Origin: an uncultured Bryobacteraceae bacterium
GTDB taxonomy: Bacteria > Acidobacteriota > Terriglobia > Bryobacterales > Bryobacteraceae
Direction: 5' to 3'
Length of the DNA stretch: 6,529 bases
Assembly: GCA_937921835.1 (NCBI GenBank)
Contig: CAKZVG010000348.1
Coordinates: 1-6,529 of the forward strand
How positions within the stretch are numbered: the stretch's first letter is position 1; the number at the start of each line of letters is the position of its first letter. The translations under genes and the position numbers were made by a program. Below the pieces are notes generated by a model. It was not told the origin of the DNA, did not search any database, and saw nothing but the letters and a program-made list of their open reading frames with translations. Shown here piece after piece: positions 1 to 6,028 of this stretch.

Positions 1-926
1 ACCGCATCGTGGCCGCCACCGGAGTGATCACGAACTACGACCGGATGATTATCGGCGGGCGCGAGTTCGACGTGGCGGTAATCGGCTCCGACGAGCACTA
101 TCCGCAAGTGCGCAACCTGGTCATCCTGGCCGGACGTTTCATGGACTCGACCGACGTCGCGCTGCGCAAACGGGTGGCGATGCTGACCGAGCGGCTGGCC
201 GTCAGATTGTACGGAAGCCAGCAGGGCGCGGTGGGGCAGGTTCTCAAGGTTCACGGGCTACAGTTCACGGTCATCGGCACGTTCAAGGAAAGGACCGAGA
301 CCTTCGGGTTGTCGGAGCTTTCGAGCGAGACGATGCTCATTCCCATCACCGTCATCCGCTACTTCACCAAGACCGAACGGGTGGACCCGATGTACGTTCA
401 GGTGAAGCGCTCCGCCGAAGTGGAGGCGGTGGCGGGGATGGTGCGCCAGATCCTGGAGAGCCGGCACCGTCCGGGTGCGCGCTACCGCGTGCAGACGCTG
501 ACTGCGATCCTCGAAACCGCGCAGCGCATCGCGCTGGTGCTGTCGCTGGTGCTGGTGCTGGTGTCCGCCATCGCGCTGATCATCTCCGGCATCGGCATCA
601 TGAACATCATGCTGGTGACCGTGACCGAGCGCACGCGCGAGGTGGGCATCCGCATGGCCGTGGGCGCGCCGCGCAAGGAGATCCTGCGCCAGTTTCTGAC
701 CGAGGCCATCCTTATCAGCCTGGGCGGGGGTCTGGCCGGCATTCTGCTGGGCGTCTCGGGCCCGCTGGCGGTGCGCTTCCTGGTGGAAGGAATCAAGATC
801 CCGATTTCCGCGCTTTCGATTGCGATCGCCTTCGCGGTGTCGTTCCTGGTCGGGCTGATCTTCGGGATTCTGCCCGCCAACCGCGCCGCGCGGCTGAATC
901 CGACCGAGGCGCTGCGCTACGAGTAG
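1..926 (+). CDS. ABC transporter permease, MacB/FtsX family (3' part; 5' end outside window)
   Basis: Inner-membrane permease of a MacB-type ABC transporter, which works with an ATPase and a periplasmic adaptor in efflux or envelope export. The reading frame is open from base 3 with no stop upstream, so the gene begins outside the window; about 307 codons are visible. Numbering from the GTG at 9, residues 1-165 are the periplasmic MacB_PCD-like domain (for example VAVIGSDEHYPQVRN at 23-36). The FtsX domain follows, with membrane segments near 174-203, 231-258 and 266-290. The family signature GIGIMNIMLVTVTERTREVG lies at 194-213, and the cytoplasmic tail ends in NRAARLNPTEALRYE. Family members run to about 400 residues, so roughly 100, including the first membrane helix, are missing. 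The TolC-like gene begins 14 bases after the stop, which supports a tripartite pump. The substrate cannot be read from sequence. The family call is secure; a macB symbol is not justified. Confidence 0.93.
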   Translation, partial: RIVAATGVITNYDRMIIGGREFDVAVIGSDEHYPQVRNLVILAGRFMDSTDVALRKRVAMLTERLAVRLYGSQQGAVGQVLKVHGLQFTVIGTFKERTETFGLSELSSETMLIPITVIRYFTKTERVDPMYVQVKRSAEVEAVAGMVRQILESRHRPGARYRVQTLTAILETAQRIALVLSLVLVLVSAIALIISGIGIMNIMLVTVTERTREVGIRMAVGAPRKEILRQFLTEAILISLGGGLAGILLGVSGPLAVRFLVEGIKIPISALSIAIAFAVSFLVGLIFGILPANRAARLNPTEALRYE

Positions 927-927
927 T

Positions 928-934
928 GGAGGAG
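928..934 (+). promoter_or_regulatory. Strong Shine-Dalgarno for the TolC-like gene
   Basis: GGAGGAG sits 6 bases before the ATG at 941, directly after the permease stop codon at 924-926. It fixes the start of the outer membrane protein and shows that the two genes can be translated from one message. Confidence 0.8.
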
Positions 935-940
935 TGAACC

Positions 941-2227
941 ATGGTTTTGCGGCTCTTGCCGGTGTGCGTTCTGGCGGCCGGAATCGCGGCGGGTGAAGTC
1001 CGCACGCTTTCCTTGCGCGAGGCGGTGAAGATCGCCCTGGAGCAGAACCCGGACGTGCTGCTGGCGCGGCTGGACGAACGGAAGGCGGCGCTCGAGGTGC
1101 GCGCGGCGCGCGATCCTTTCTCCCCCAAGCTGTACGTGGGCAGCGGGCTGGCCTACACCAGCGGCTTCCCCATGAGCATGGAAGGCGGAGGACCTTCGGT
1201 GGTGCAGGCGCGCGCGGTGAGCAGCATCTATAATCAGCCGGCGCGCTATCGCGCCGCGCAGGCGCGGGAGCTGGCGCGCGGCGCGGCCTTCGATACCCAG
1301 GCGCGGCGCGAGGAAGCGGCGCTGCGGACGGCGTTGCTGTACCTGGACGCGCAGCAGGCGGCGCGCGCGCTCGAAGCGGCCCGGCGGCAGGTGGAGAGCC
1401 TTGACAAGGTGCGCGCGGCCGTCGAGCGGCGCATCGAGGAGGGCCGGGAACTGCCCCTCGAAGGCCGCCGCGCGGCGCTGGAGGCGGCGCGCGCGCGGCA
1501 GCGCGTCGGGATTCTGGAGGACGATCTGGAGTTCGCCGAGCGCTCGCTCGCCAGTGTCCTGGGCTATGGCGCGGAGGATCGCGTGCGGGCCGTCGCGGAC
1601 TCGGATCCGGAGCCGGTACAGGTTCCCGGCGCCGAAGAGGCGGCGGTCGCGCTGGCTCTGGAGGACAACCGCGAGCTGCGCAAGCTTGAATCCGCGCTGG
1701 TCGCCAAGGGCTTCGAACTGCGCTCCTATAAGTCGATGAACCGCCCCACGGTGGACCTGGTGGCGCAGTACGGGCTTTTCAGCCGCTTCAACAACTACGA
1801 GGACTTTTACCGCCGCTTTGAGCGGCACAACGGGCAGATCGGCGTGTCGTTCCAGCTTCCGCTGACGGCGGGACCGGCGGCGAAGGCGCGGGCCGGGCAG
1901 GCCGAGGCCGAGATCGCGCGCCTGCGGCTGGAACTGGCGCGGACGCGCAACCGGATTTCGCTCGCGGCGCGCCGCGCCTTTCAGGACGTCGAACGGGCCG
2001 TCACGGCGCGCGAGGTGGCGCGGCTGGACTACGAACTTCAGCGCGAGCAGGTCTCGGTCCGGCTGGCGCAGCTCGACGAAGGACGGGCAGGGCTGCGGCA
2101 GGTGGAGGAGGCGCGCTTCGCCGAAAACGAAAAGTGGCTGGCCCTGCTCGACGCCCAGTACGCGCTCGAACGCGCGCGGCTGGAGTTGCTGCGGCACACC
2201 GGGGGCCTGCTGGCGGCGCTGCGATAG
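941..2227 (+). CDS. TolC-family outer membrane efflux protein
   Basis: Outer membrane channel component of a tripartite efflux or type I-like export system, probably the exit duct for the permease encoded immediately upstream. The 428 residues fit the family's usual 400-480. Residues 1-17 form a signal peptide (hydrophobic core LLPVCVLAAGIAA), probably cleaved near AAG at 16-18. The two-repeat architecture is visible. Repeat one starts with LREAVKIALEQNPDV at 25-39, with a beta-strand region at about 62-80 and long Ala/Arg/Glu-rich helices at 98-205. Repeat two starts near 231-260, with a beta region at 268-310 (PTVDLVAQYGLF, GQIGVSFQLPL) and helices at 312-425. The start at 941 is supported by a strong Shine-Dalgarno and the signal peptide. 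The gene converges on ispG with 6 bases between the stop codons. Family assignment is confident; substrate and a specific name are unknown. Confidence 0.92.
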   Translation: MVLRLLPVCVLAAGIAAGEVRTLSLREAVKIALEQNPDVLLARLDERKAALEVRAARDPFSPKLYVGSGLAYTSGFPMSMEGGGPSVVQARAVSSIYNQPARYRAAQARELARGAAFDTQARREEAALRTALLYLDAQQAARALEAARRQVESLDKVRAAVERRIEEGRELPLEGRRAALEAARARQRVGILEDDLEFAERSLASVLGYGAEDRVRAVADSDPEPVQVPGAEEAAVALALEDNRELRKLESALVAKGFELRSYKSMNRPTVDLVAQYGLFSRFNNYEDFYRRFERHNGQIGVSFQLPLTAGPAAKARAGQAEAEIARLRLELARTRNRISLAARRAFQDVERAVTAREVARLDYELQREQVSVRLAQLDEGRAGLRQVEEARFAENEKWLALLDAQYALERARLELLRHTGGLLAALR

Positions 2228-2236
2228 CGCGCGCTA
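2225..2236. repeat. 12-base perfect palindrome joining two convergent stop codons
   Basis: TAGCGCGCGCTA is its own reverse complement. Its left TAG (2225-2227) is the stop codon of the TolC-like gene, and its right CTA (2234-2236) is the stop codon TAG of ispG on the minus strand. A second inverted repeat, CGCTAC at 2232-2237 with GTAGCG at 2246-2251 and an 8-base loop, lies in the 3' end of ispG. Neither is followed by a T tract on either strand, so a classical intrinsic terminator is not supported. A weak bidirectional hairpin is possible. Confidence 0.5.
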
Positions 2237-3454
2237 CCGCGTTCCGTAGCGGCGGCCGACATAGTCCTCCAGGATGCCGATGAACTCGGCCACGATGGCG
2301 CCGCCGCGCAGCGTCCTGGCCAGCCGGCCGTCCACATACACCGGCGCCACCGGCTCCTCGAAGGTTCCGGGCAGGGAAATGCCGATGTTGGAGTGCTTGG
2401 ACTCGCCCGGGCCGTTCACCACGCAGCCCATCACGGCGACCTTCATCTCCTCGACCCCCGGGAAGGTCTGCTTCCATACCGGCATCTTCTCGCGCAGGTA
2501 GGACTCGATCTGCGCGGCCATCTCCTGAAAGAACGTGCTGGTGGTGCGGCCGCAGCCGGGACACGCCGTCACCTGGGGCGTGAAACTGCGCAGGCCGAGG
2601 GCCTGGAGGATCTGCTGGCAGACGGTCACCTCCTCGGTACGATCGCCGTCGGGCAGCGGCGTCAGCGAGGCGCGAATGGTGTCGCCGATCCCTTCCTGGA
2701 GCAGAACCGAGAGCGCCGCCGTGGTGGCGACGATCCCCTTGCTGCCGAGACCGGCTTCCGTCAGGCCGAGATGCAGGGGGTAGTCGCAACGCGCCGCAAG
2801 GTCGCGGTAGACGTCGATCAGGTCCTGCACTCCGCTCATCTTGGCGCTGAGGATGATGCGGTCGTGCGGCAGGCCGTAGCGTTCGGCCGCGGCGGCCGAT
2901 TCGAGCGCGCTGGCGACGATGGCTTCGTGCATGACCTGGGAGGAGGAGAGCGGCTCGGCGCGCCGCGAATTCTCGTCCATCAGGCGCGCCAGCAGCGCCT
3001 GGTCCAGCGATCCCCAATTGACGCCGATGCGTACCGGGCGCCCATACTCGATGGCCGCCTCGATCATGGTGCGGAAGTTCTCGTCGTGCTTGCGGCCGAT
3101 GTTGACGTTGCCGGGGTTGATGCGGTACTTGGCCAGCGCGCGGGCGCACTCGGGGTACTTCCGGAGCAGGATGTGGCCGTTGAAATGGAAGTCGCCGATC
3201 AGGGGCACGCGCAAGCCGAAGGCTTCCAGCGTCGCGGCGATGCGCGGCACGGCCGCGGCGGCTTCCTCGGTATTCACCGTCACCCGCACCAGTTCCGAGC
3301 CCGCGCGCGCCAGCGCGATCACCTGATTGACCGTGGCCGTGGTGTCGGCGGTGTCGGTGTTGGTCATCGACTGGACCACGATGGGGTGGCCGCCGCCCAC
3401 CTTGACCCCACCCACGTCCACCACCGCCGCTTTGCGGCGCTCCTTCAGCGCCAC
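2234..3454 (-). CDS. ispG: 4-hydroxy-3-methylbut-2-enyl diphosphate synthase (IspG/GcpE)
   Basis: Cytoplasmic [4Fe-4S] enzyme of the MEP isoprenoid pathway. It reductively converts 2-C-methyl-D-erythritol 2,4-cyclodiphosphate to HMBPP. The 406 residues carry the N-terminal TIM-barrel part ([20 protein letters not shown] near 19-38, GDFHFNG at 87-93, [10 protein letters not shown] at 111-120, GVNWGSL at 144-150) and the C-terminal Fe-S domain. The cluster ligands are C298 and C301 in CPGCGRT and C344 in [10 protein letters not shown]351 follows. The spacing between the Cys pair and the third Cys is about 11 residues longer than in E. coli as I remember it, because of a segment around [13 protein letters not shown]. 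This resembles the long form I recall from Alphaproteobacteria and Thermus. The start is GTG, chosen because GGAAGGAG lies 8 bases upstream and the protein begins at the usual place. It overlaps the 3' end of the hemerythrin gene by 10 bases, so it is probably translationally coupled and the last gene of the minus-strand unit. Confidence 0.97.
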   Translation of the reverse strand: MALKERRKAAVVDVGGVKVGGGHPIVVQSMTNTDTADTTATVNQVIALARAGSELVRVTVNTEEAAAAVPRIAATLEAFGLRVPLIGDFHFNGHILLRKYPECARALAKYRINPGNVNIGRKHDENFRTMIEAAIEYGRPVRIGVNWGSLDQALLARLMDENSRRAEPLSSSQVMHEAIVASALESAAAAERYGLPHDRIILSAKMSGVQDLIDVYRDLAARCDYPLHLGLTEAGLGSKGIVATTAALSVLLQEGIGDTIRASLTPLPDGDRTEEVTVCQQILQALGLRSFTPQVTACPGCGRTTSTFFQEMAAQIESYLREKMPVWKQTFPGVEEMKVAVMGCVVNGPGESKHSNIGISLPGTFEEPVAPVYVDGRLARTLRGGAIVAEFIGILEDYVGRRYGTR

Positions 3455-3912
3455 GCGTTAAGCTCCTTCCGGACCGCACGGCGCAGGAACGCGGCCATGC
3501 GTGCGTCGGGCCCGAGCACGTGATCGCGCAGCCAGCCCTTGAGATACAGCAGCACCGGTTCATCGATGACCGCCCCGCGGCGGACGGCTTCGGAGAGATC
3601 CGCGGCGCGATCGAGCAGTGACTCGTGCCGGGCCTTGTGAGCGGCCAAGGCGGGGTCGCCGTGGCGGCGCATCAGGCGCTCCTCGTCGCGGAAGTGTTCC
3701 TTGACGGTGGACACGAGCTGTTTGAAGACCGGACGCCAGGCGGCCGGATCCGCCTGAACGCACGCCGCGTGCAGGCGGTTCAGAAGGCGGCGGATCTCTT
3801 CGTGCTGGCGGTCGATTTCTTCGAGACCGAGCCGCAGGTGGGTTCCGCCGGGGAGGAACTCGCGGGCAGGCGCGGTGGGGCACCCCAGCCCGCAGGAGCA
3901 AGCCTTTGGCAT
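3445..3912 (-). CDS. Hemerythrin-domain protein (bacteriohemerythrin-like) with Cys-rich N-terminus
   Basis: Small soluble protein with a predicted non-heme di-iron four-helix bundle that can bind O2, or in some relatives NO. Its role could be oxygen storage, delivery, sensing or protection. All seven canonical iron ligands can be placed: H37 (IDRQH), H73 and E77 (KEHFRDEE), H92 and H96 (HKARH), H131 and D136 (HVLGPD). The order and spacing match single-domain bacteriohemerythrins, and 155 residues is slightly longer than the usual 130-140. The extra length is an N-terminal segment with C5, C7 and C11 (CSCGLGC), which is not part of the fold. No in-frame ATG, GTG or TTG lies between the ATG at 3912 and the first iron ligand, so the segment is probably translated. 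The Shine-Dalgarno for this start is weak. The gene lies 39 bases after the transglycosylase and overlaps ispG by 10 bases. Family is confident, function inferred. Confidence 0.9.
   Translation of the reverse strand: MPKACSCGLGCPTAPAREFLPGGTHLRLGLEEIDRQHEEIRRLLNRLHAACVQADPAAWRPVFKQLVSTVKEHFRDEERLMRRHGDPALAAHKARHESLLDRAADLSEAVRRGAVIDEPVLLYLKGWLRDHVLGPDARMAAFLRRAVRKELNAWR
3463..3470 (-). promoter_or_regulatory. Strong Shine-Dalgarno for ispG inside the hemerythrin gene
   Basis: On the minus strand GGAAGGAG lies 8 bases before the ispG GTG at 3454-3452. It falls inside the last codons of the upstream hemerythrin gene. This decides the GTG start and suggests that ribosomes finishing the hemerythrin reading frame can restart on ispG. 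Confidence 0.8.
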
Positions 3913-3951
3913 ATAGAACCAGCCTAGCAGATGCCCGCCGCGCGCCCGCGG

Positions 3952-4605
3952 TTACTTGGGCTGTCCCGCCAGGCGCAGGTATTCGCGGAGAATCCTGCCC
4001 ACGTAAAGCTGCGTTTCGCGGTAAGGGGGAACGTCCCCATAACGCTGGACCGCGCCTTCGCCGGCGTTGTAGGCCGCCAGAGCCAGGCGCGCGCTGCCGC
4101 CGTACTTGCGCAGCAGCTCCTGGAGATGGCGCACGCCCGCGTCGACGTTCTCGCCGGGGTCGTGCGGATTGGCGCCGAGCTGCGCGGCGGTGGCGGGCAT
4201 CAGTTGCATCACGCCGAGGGCGCCCTTGGGGGAAACGGCGGCGGGGTTGAAGGCCGATTCGGCCCGCGCGACGCTGCGCACGAACTCGCGCGGCAGGCCG
4301 TAGCGGTCCGCTGCCTGGTCGACGAGCGCAATCGGGGAACGGGGGGGCGCGGCCGCGGCCGGGTCCGGACCCGCGGCGGGCGCGGGGGGTGCGGCGGGCG
4401 CGGGCTCCGGCGCGTCGTCGGGTTCAAAACGCGCCACCTCGGCGGCCGGGAGTTCCACCACTCCGCCCTCGACGTGCAGCCGCAGCGCGTCTCCGGCCCG
4501 CTCGTGGCGCTCCACGCGCAGGCGGAAGCCGCTTGAAAACACGGCATACTCCCCGGCCCAGGCGGCGGTAGCGGCGAGCACACTCAGAGCGATCCGCGGC
4601 AGCAT
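3952..4605 (-). CDS. Lytic transglycosylase, SLT (Slt70/MltC-like) domain
   Basis: Exported murein lytic transglycosylase that cleaves the MurNAc-GlcNAc bond of peptidoglycan, leaving 1,6-anhydro ends. Residues 1-18 form a signal peptide ending AWA-G. Residues about 19-62 are a small beta-rich N-terminal region (YAVFSSGFRLRVERHE). Residues 63-90 form a Pro/Ala-rich linker, and about 91-215 are the SLT domain. Catalytic Glu is E116 in ARAESAFNP; GVMQLMPATA (131-140), AYNAGEGAV (178-186) and PYRETQ (194-199) are the other family motifs. No lipobox is seen, so a soluble or loosely anchored periplasmic enzyme is likely. The 217-residue length fits a single-domain family member. The ATG at 4605 gives a proper signal peptide but has no clear Shine-Dalgarno. 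It is divergent from threonine synthase and leads the unit with hemerythrin and ispG. The N-terminal region style recalls Acidobacteriota homologues, from memory. Confidence 0.93.
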   Translation of the reverse strand: MLPRIALSVLAATAAWAGEYAVFSSGFRLRVERHERAGDALRLHVEGGVVELPAAEVARFEPDDAPEPAPAAPPAPAAGPDPAAAAPPRSPIALVDQAADRYGLPREFVRSVARAESAFNPAAVSPKGALGVMQLMPATAAQLGANPHDPGENVDAGVRHLQELLRKYGGSARLALAAYNAGEGAVQRYGDVPPYRETQLYVGRILREYLRLAGQPK

Positions 4606-4677
4606 TCAGTGGGTTTGACGCGCGCGCCGCCCGAAGCGTGCAACGCGATTCCGCTATCATGGTCAAAACTTCCCTTC
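4606..4677. promoter_or_regulatory. Divergent promoter region between transglycosylase and thrC, with dyad symmetry
   Basis: These 72 bases must serve both the leftward transglycosylase-hemerythrin-ispG unit and rightward thrC, unless an internal promoter exists. Going right, TTGACG (4615-4620) resembles a -35 box, but its best-spaced -10 is poor; TATCAT (4655-4660) is a good -10 without a good -35. Going left, TTGACC (complement of 4661-4666) resembles a -35, again with a poor -10. TTTGAC (4614-4619) and GTCAAA (4662-4667) are an inverted pair centred at 4640.5. A smaller one, GCGT-GCA-ACGC (4636-4646), is centred at 4641. The symmetry could be an operator or overlapping face-to-face promoters. 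Promoter boxes are inferred; the repeats are directly visible. Confidence 0.45.
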
Positions 4678-5904
4678 ATGACCACGCTCACGCATCTCGA
4701 ATGCAGCCGCTGCGGCGCGCGCCACGACGCCCGCGCGCCGCAAAACCTCTGCCCTTGCGGCGGCCCGCTGCTGGCGCGCTACGACCTGGCGACGGCCCGC
4801 GAGAGCTGGAACCGCGACTGGATCCCCAACGGCCCCTCCAGCATGTGGCGCTACGCTCCGGTGCTGCCGGTGAGCAAGCCGCAGGCGATCGTGTCGCTCG
4901 GCGAGGGCATGACGCCGCTGGTGCGCGCGCAGCGTCTTGGCGAGCGCCTGGGCGCGGCGCAGCTCTGGATCAAGGACGACGGCGTCAACCCCACGGGATC
5001 GTTCAAGGCGCGCGGGCTCTCCTGCGCCATCTCGATGGCGGTCGAACTGGGCGTCCGCAAAGTGGCCATCCCATCGGCTGGCAACGCGGCCGGCGCGCTG
5101 GCCGCCTATGCGGCGGCGGCAGGGCTGGAAGCGCACATCTTCCTGCCGCGCGACGTGCCGCAAGCCAACTACATCGAATGCAAGGCTTCGGGCGCGCGGG
5201 TGACGCTGGTGGACGGCCTGATCAGCGACTGCGCGCGGATTGTCTCGGAACGCGCGGCGCGGGACGGCTGGTACGACGTTTCGACGCTCAAGGAGCCCTA
5301 CCGCATCGAAGGCAAGAAGACCATGGGCTACGAACTGGCCGAGCACTTCCGCTGGACCCTGCCGGACGCCGTGTTCTACCCTACCGGCGGAGGTGTCGGG
5401 CTGATCGGCATGTGGAAGGCGTTCGCCGAAATGGAGGAACTGGGCTGGACTGTGGGCCGGCGCCCCAAGATGATCGCCGTGCAGATGGAAGGCTGCCAGC
5501 CGGTGGTGCGCGCCTTCGAGCGCGGTGACGAGCACTGCGAGCTTTGGGAGGACGCCTGGACCGTGGCCAGCGGGCTGCGCGTGCCCAAGCCGCTGGGCGA
5601 CACGCTGATCCTGCGCGCGCTGCGCGAATCGGGCGGCACGGCGCTGGCGGTCAGCGACGAAGCGGCCCTCGAGGCCGGACTCGAACTCGCCGCCTGGGAG
5701 GGCATCTTCGCCGCGCCCGAGGGCGCCGCCTGCGTGGTGGCCCTGCGGAGACTGCTCGCCAGCGGCTTCCTGAAGCCCGAGGAGCGCATCGTGATCTACA
5801 ACACCGGCGCGGGCCTGAAGTACCTGGAGGCTTACTCGACGCGCTTCCCCCGGCAGGCCGGCGGCGAGCAGGACAAGCTGGGCGGGCTGATTACGCCGCG
5901 CTGA
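4678..5904 (+). CDS. thrC: Threonine synthase, PLP-dependent, with N-terminal zinc-ribbon-like segment
   Basis: Cytoplasmic pyridoxal-phosphate enzyme that converts O-phospho-L-homoserine to L-threonine and phosphate, the last step of threonine synthesis. It has 408 residues, a normal length. Residues 9-27 hold a Cys4 set, C9 and C12 (CSRC) with C25 and C27 (CPC), typical of the zinc-ribbon-like start of many threonine synthases. SLGEGMTPL at 73-81 is a family motif. The PLP Schiff-base lysine is K110 in NPTGSFKARG, PSAGNAAGA (132-140) resembles the substrate or cofactor loop, and PTGGGVG (235-241) is the phosphate-binding glycine loop. An in-frame GTG at 4609 would add 23 residues, but these look unlike protein and run through the promoter region, so I chose the ATG at 4678, directly before the Cys4 segment. 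No Shine-Dalgarno precedes it. No other threonine genes are adjacent. Related fold-type II enzymes are the main alternative, less likely given the motif set. Confidence 0.93.
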   Translation: MTTLTHLECSRCGARHDARAPQNLCPCGGPLLARYDLATARESWNRDWIPNGPSSMWRYAPVLPVSKPQAIVSLGEGMTPLVRAQRLGERLGAAQLWIKDDGVNPTGSFKARGLSCAISMAVELGVRKVAIPSAGNAAGALAAYAAAAGLEAHIFLPRDVPQANYIECKASGARVTLVDGLISDCARIVSERAARDGWYDVSTLKEPYRIEGKKTMGYELAEHFRWTLPDAVFYPTGGGVGLIGMWKAFAEMEELGWTVGRRPKMIAVQMEGCQPVVRAFERGDEHCELWEDAWTVASGLRVPKPLGDTLILRALRESGGTALAVSDEAALEAGLELAAWEGIFAAPEGAACVVALRRLLASGFLKPEERIVIYNTGAGLKYLEAYSTRFPRQAGGEQDKLGGLITPR

Positions 5905-5934
5905 GCGCCGGACGCCCGGCGGCCAGCGCCGGAC
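5904..5934. repeat. Tandem-spaced AGCGCCGGAC repeat forming alternative hairpins after thrC
   Basis: AGCGCCGGAC occurs at 5904-5913 and again at 5925-5934, 21 bases apart. Between them CCGGCG (5916-5921) can pair with CGCCGG of the first copy (5906-5911, loop 4) or of the second copy (5927-5932, loop 5). The two 6-base GC stems are therefore mutually exclusive. No T tract follows, so this is at best a weak or Rho-assisted terminator, or a transcript-stabilising hairpin at the thrC 3' end. Confidence 0.4.
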
Positions 5935-5958
5935 AGGCCGGCTCCAAACGACATGCTT

Positions 5959-5981
5959 GTGAGCAGCCCCTTCGCGCTCAC
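5959..5981. repeat. Inverted repeat GTGAGC-N11-GCTCAC upstream of the last gene
   Basis: GTGAGC at 5959-5964 and GCTCAC at 5976-5981 are perfect 6-base inverted arms around 11 bases. The element lies between thrC and the next gene, directly before a possible -35 box. It could be a regulator site or a hairpin; there is no T run to support termination. Confidence 0.35.
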
Positions 5982-5984
5982 GGC

Positions 5985-6015
5985 TTGGCGGCGGAAGCGG
6001 CGGACCGGATAGAAT
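5985..6015 (+). promoter_or_regulatory. Possible promoter for the last gene
   Basis: TTGGCG (5985-5990) and TAGAAT (6010-6015) resemble -35 and -10 boxes, matching the consensus at 4/6 and 5/6 positions with a 19-base spacer, which is longer than ideal. Transcription would begin near 6022, just before the ATG at 6029 but after the ATG at 6014. This is weak evidence from motif matching only. Confidence 0.25.
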
Positions 6016-6028
6016 GAGGTATCGCATT

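Noticed and set aside
917..2197. 426-codon open frame on the minus strand opposite the TolC-like gene
   Set aside because: It lies entirely antisense to a gene with a clear signal peptide and two-repeat structure. It is rich in Arg, Pro, Gln and His and has no motif. Long antisense frames are common in GC-rich codon-biased DNA.
2393..3523. 376-codon plus-strand frame opposite ispG
   Set aside because: It is an antisense shadow of ispG, rich in His, Gly, Ala and Arg, with no recognisable motif.
2001..3563. 520-codon minus-strand frame overlapping ispG and hemerythrin
   Set aside because: It reads the same strand as ispG and hemerythrin in another frame, where those two genes have clear catalytic and iron-ligand motifs. 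The product is low-complexity Arg/Pro/Gly/Ala.
4341..4347. Run of seven G, a possible phase-variation tract in the transglycosylase linker
   Set aside because: Seven is short for a variable tract, the surrounding linker is simply Pro/Ala coding in GC-rich DNA, and the frame is intact.
4609..4677. Upstream GTG start adding 23 residues to threonine synthase
   Set aside because: The extension does not resemble family N-termini, has no ribosome binding site and would cover the divergent promoter region. The Cys4 segment follows directly from the ATG at 4678.
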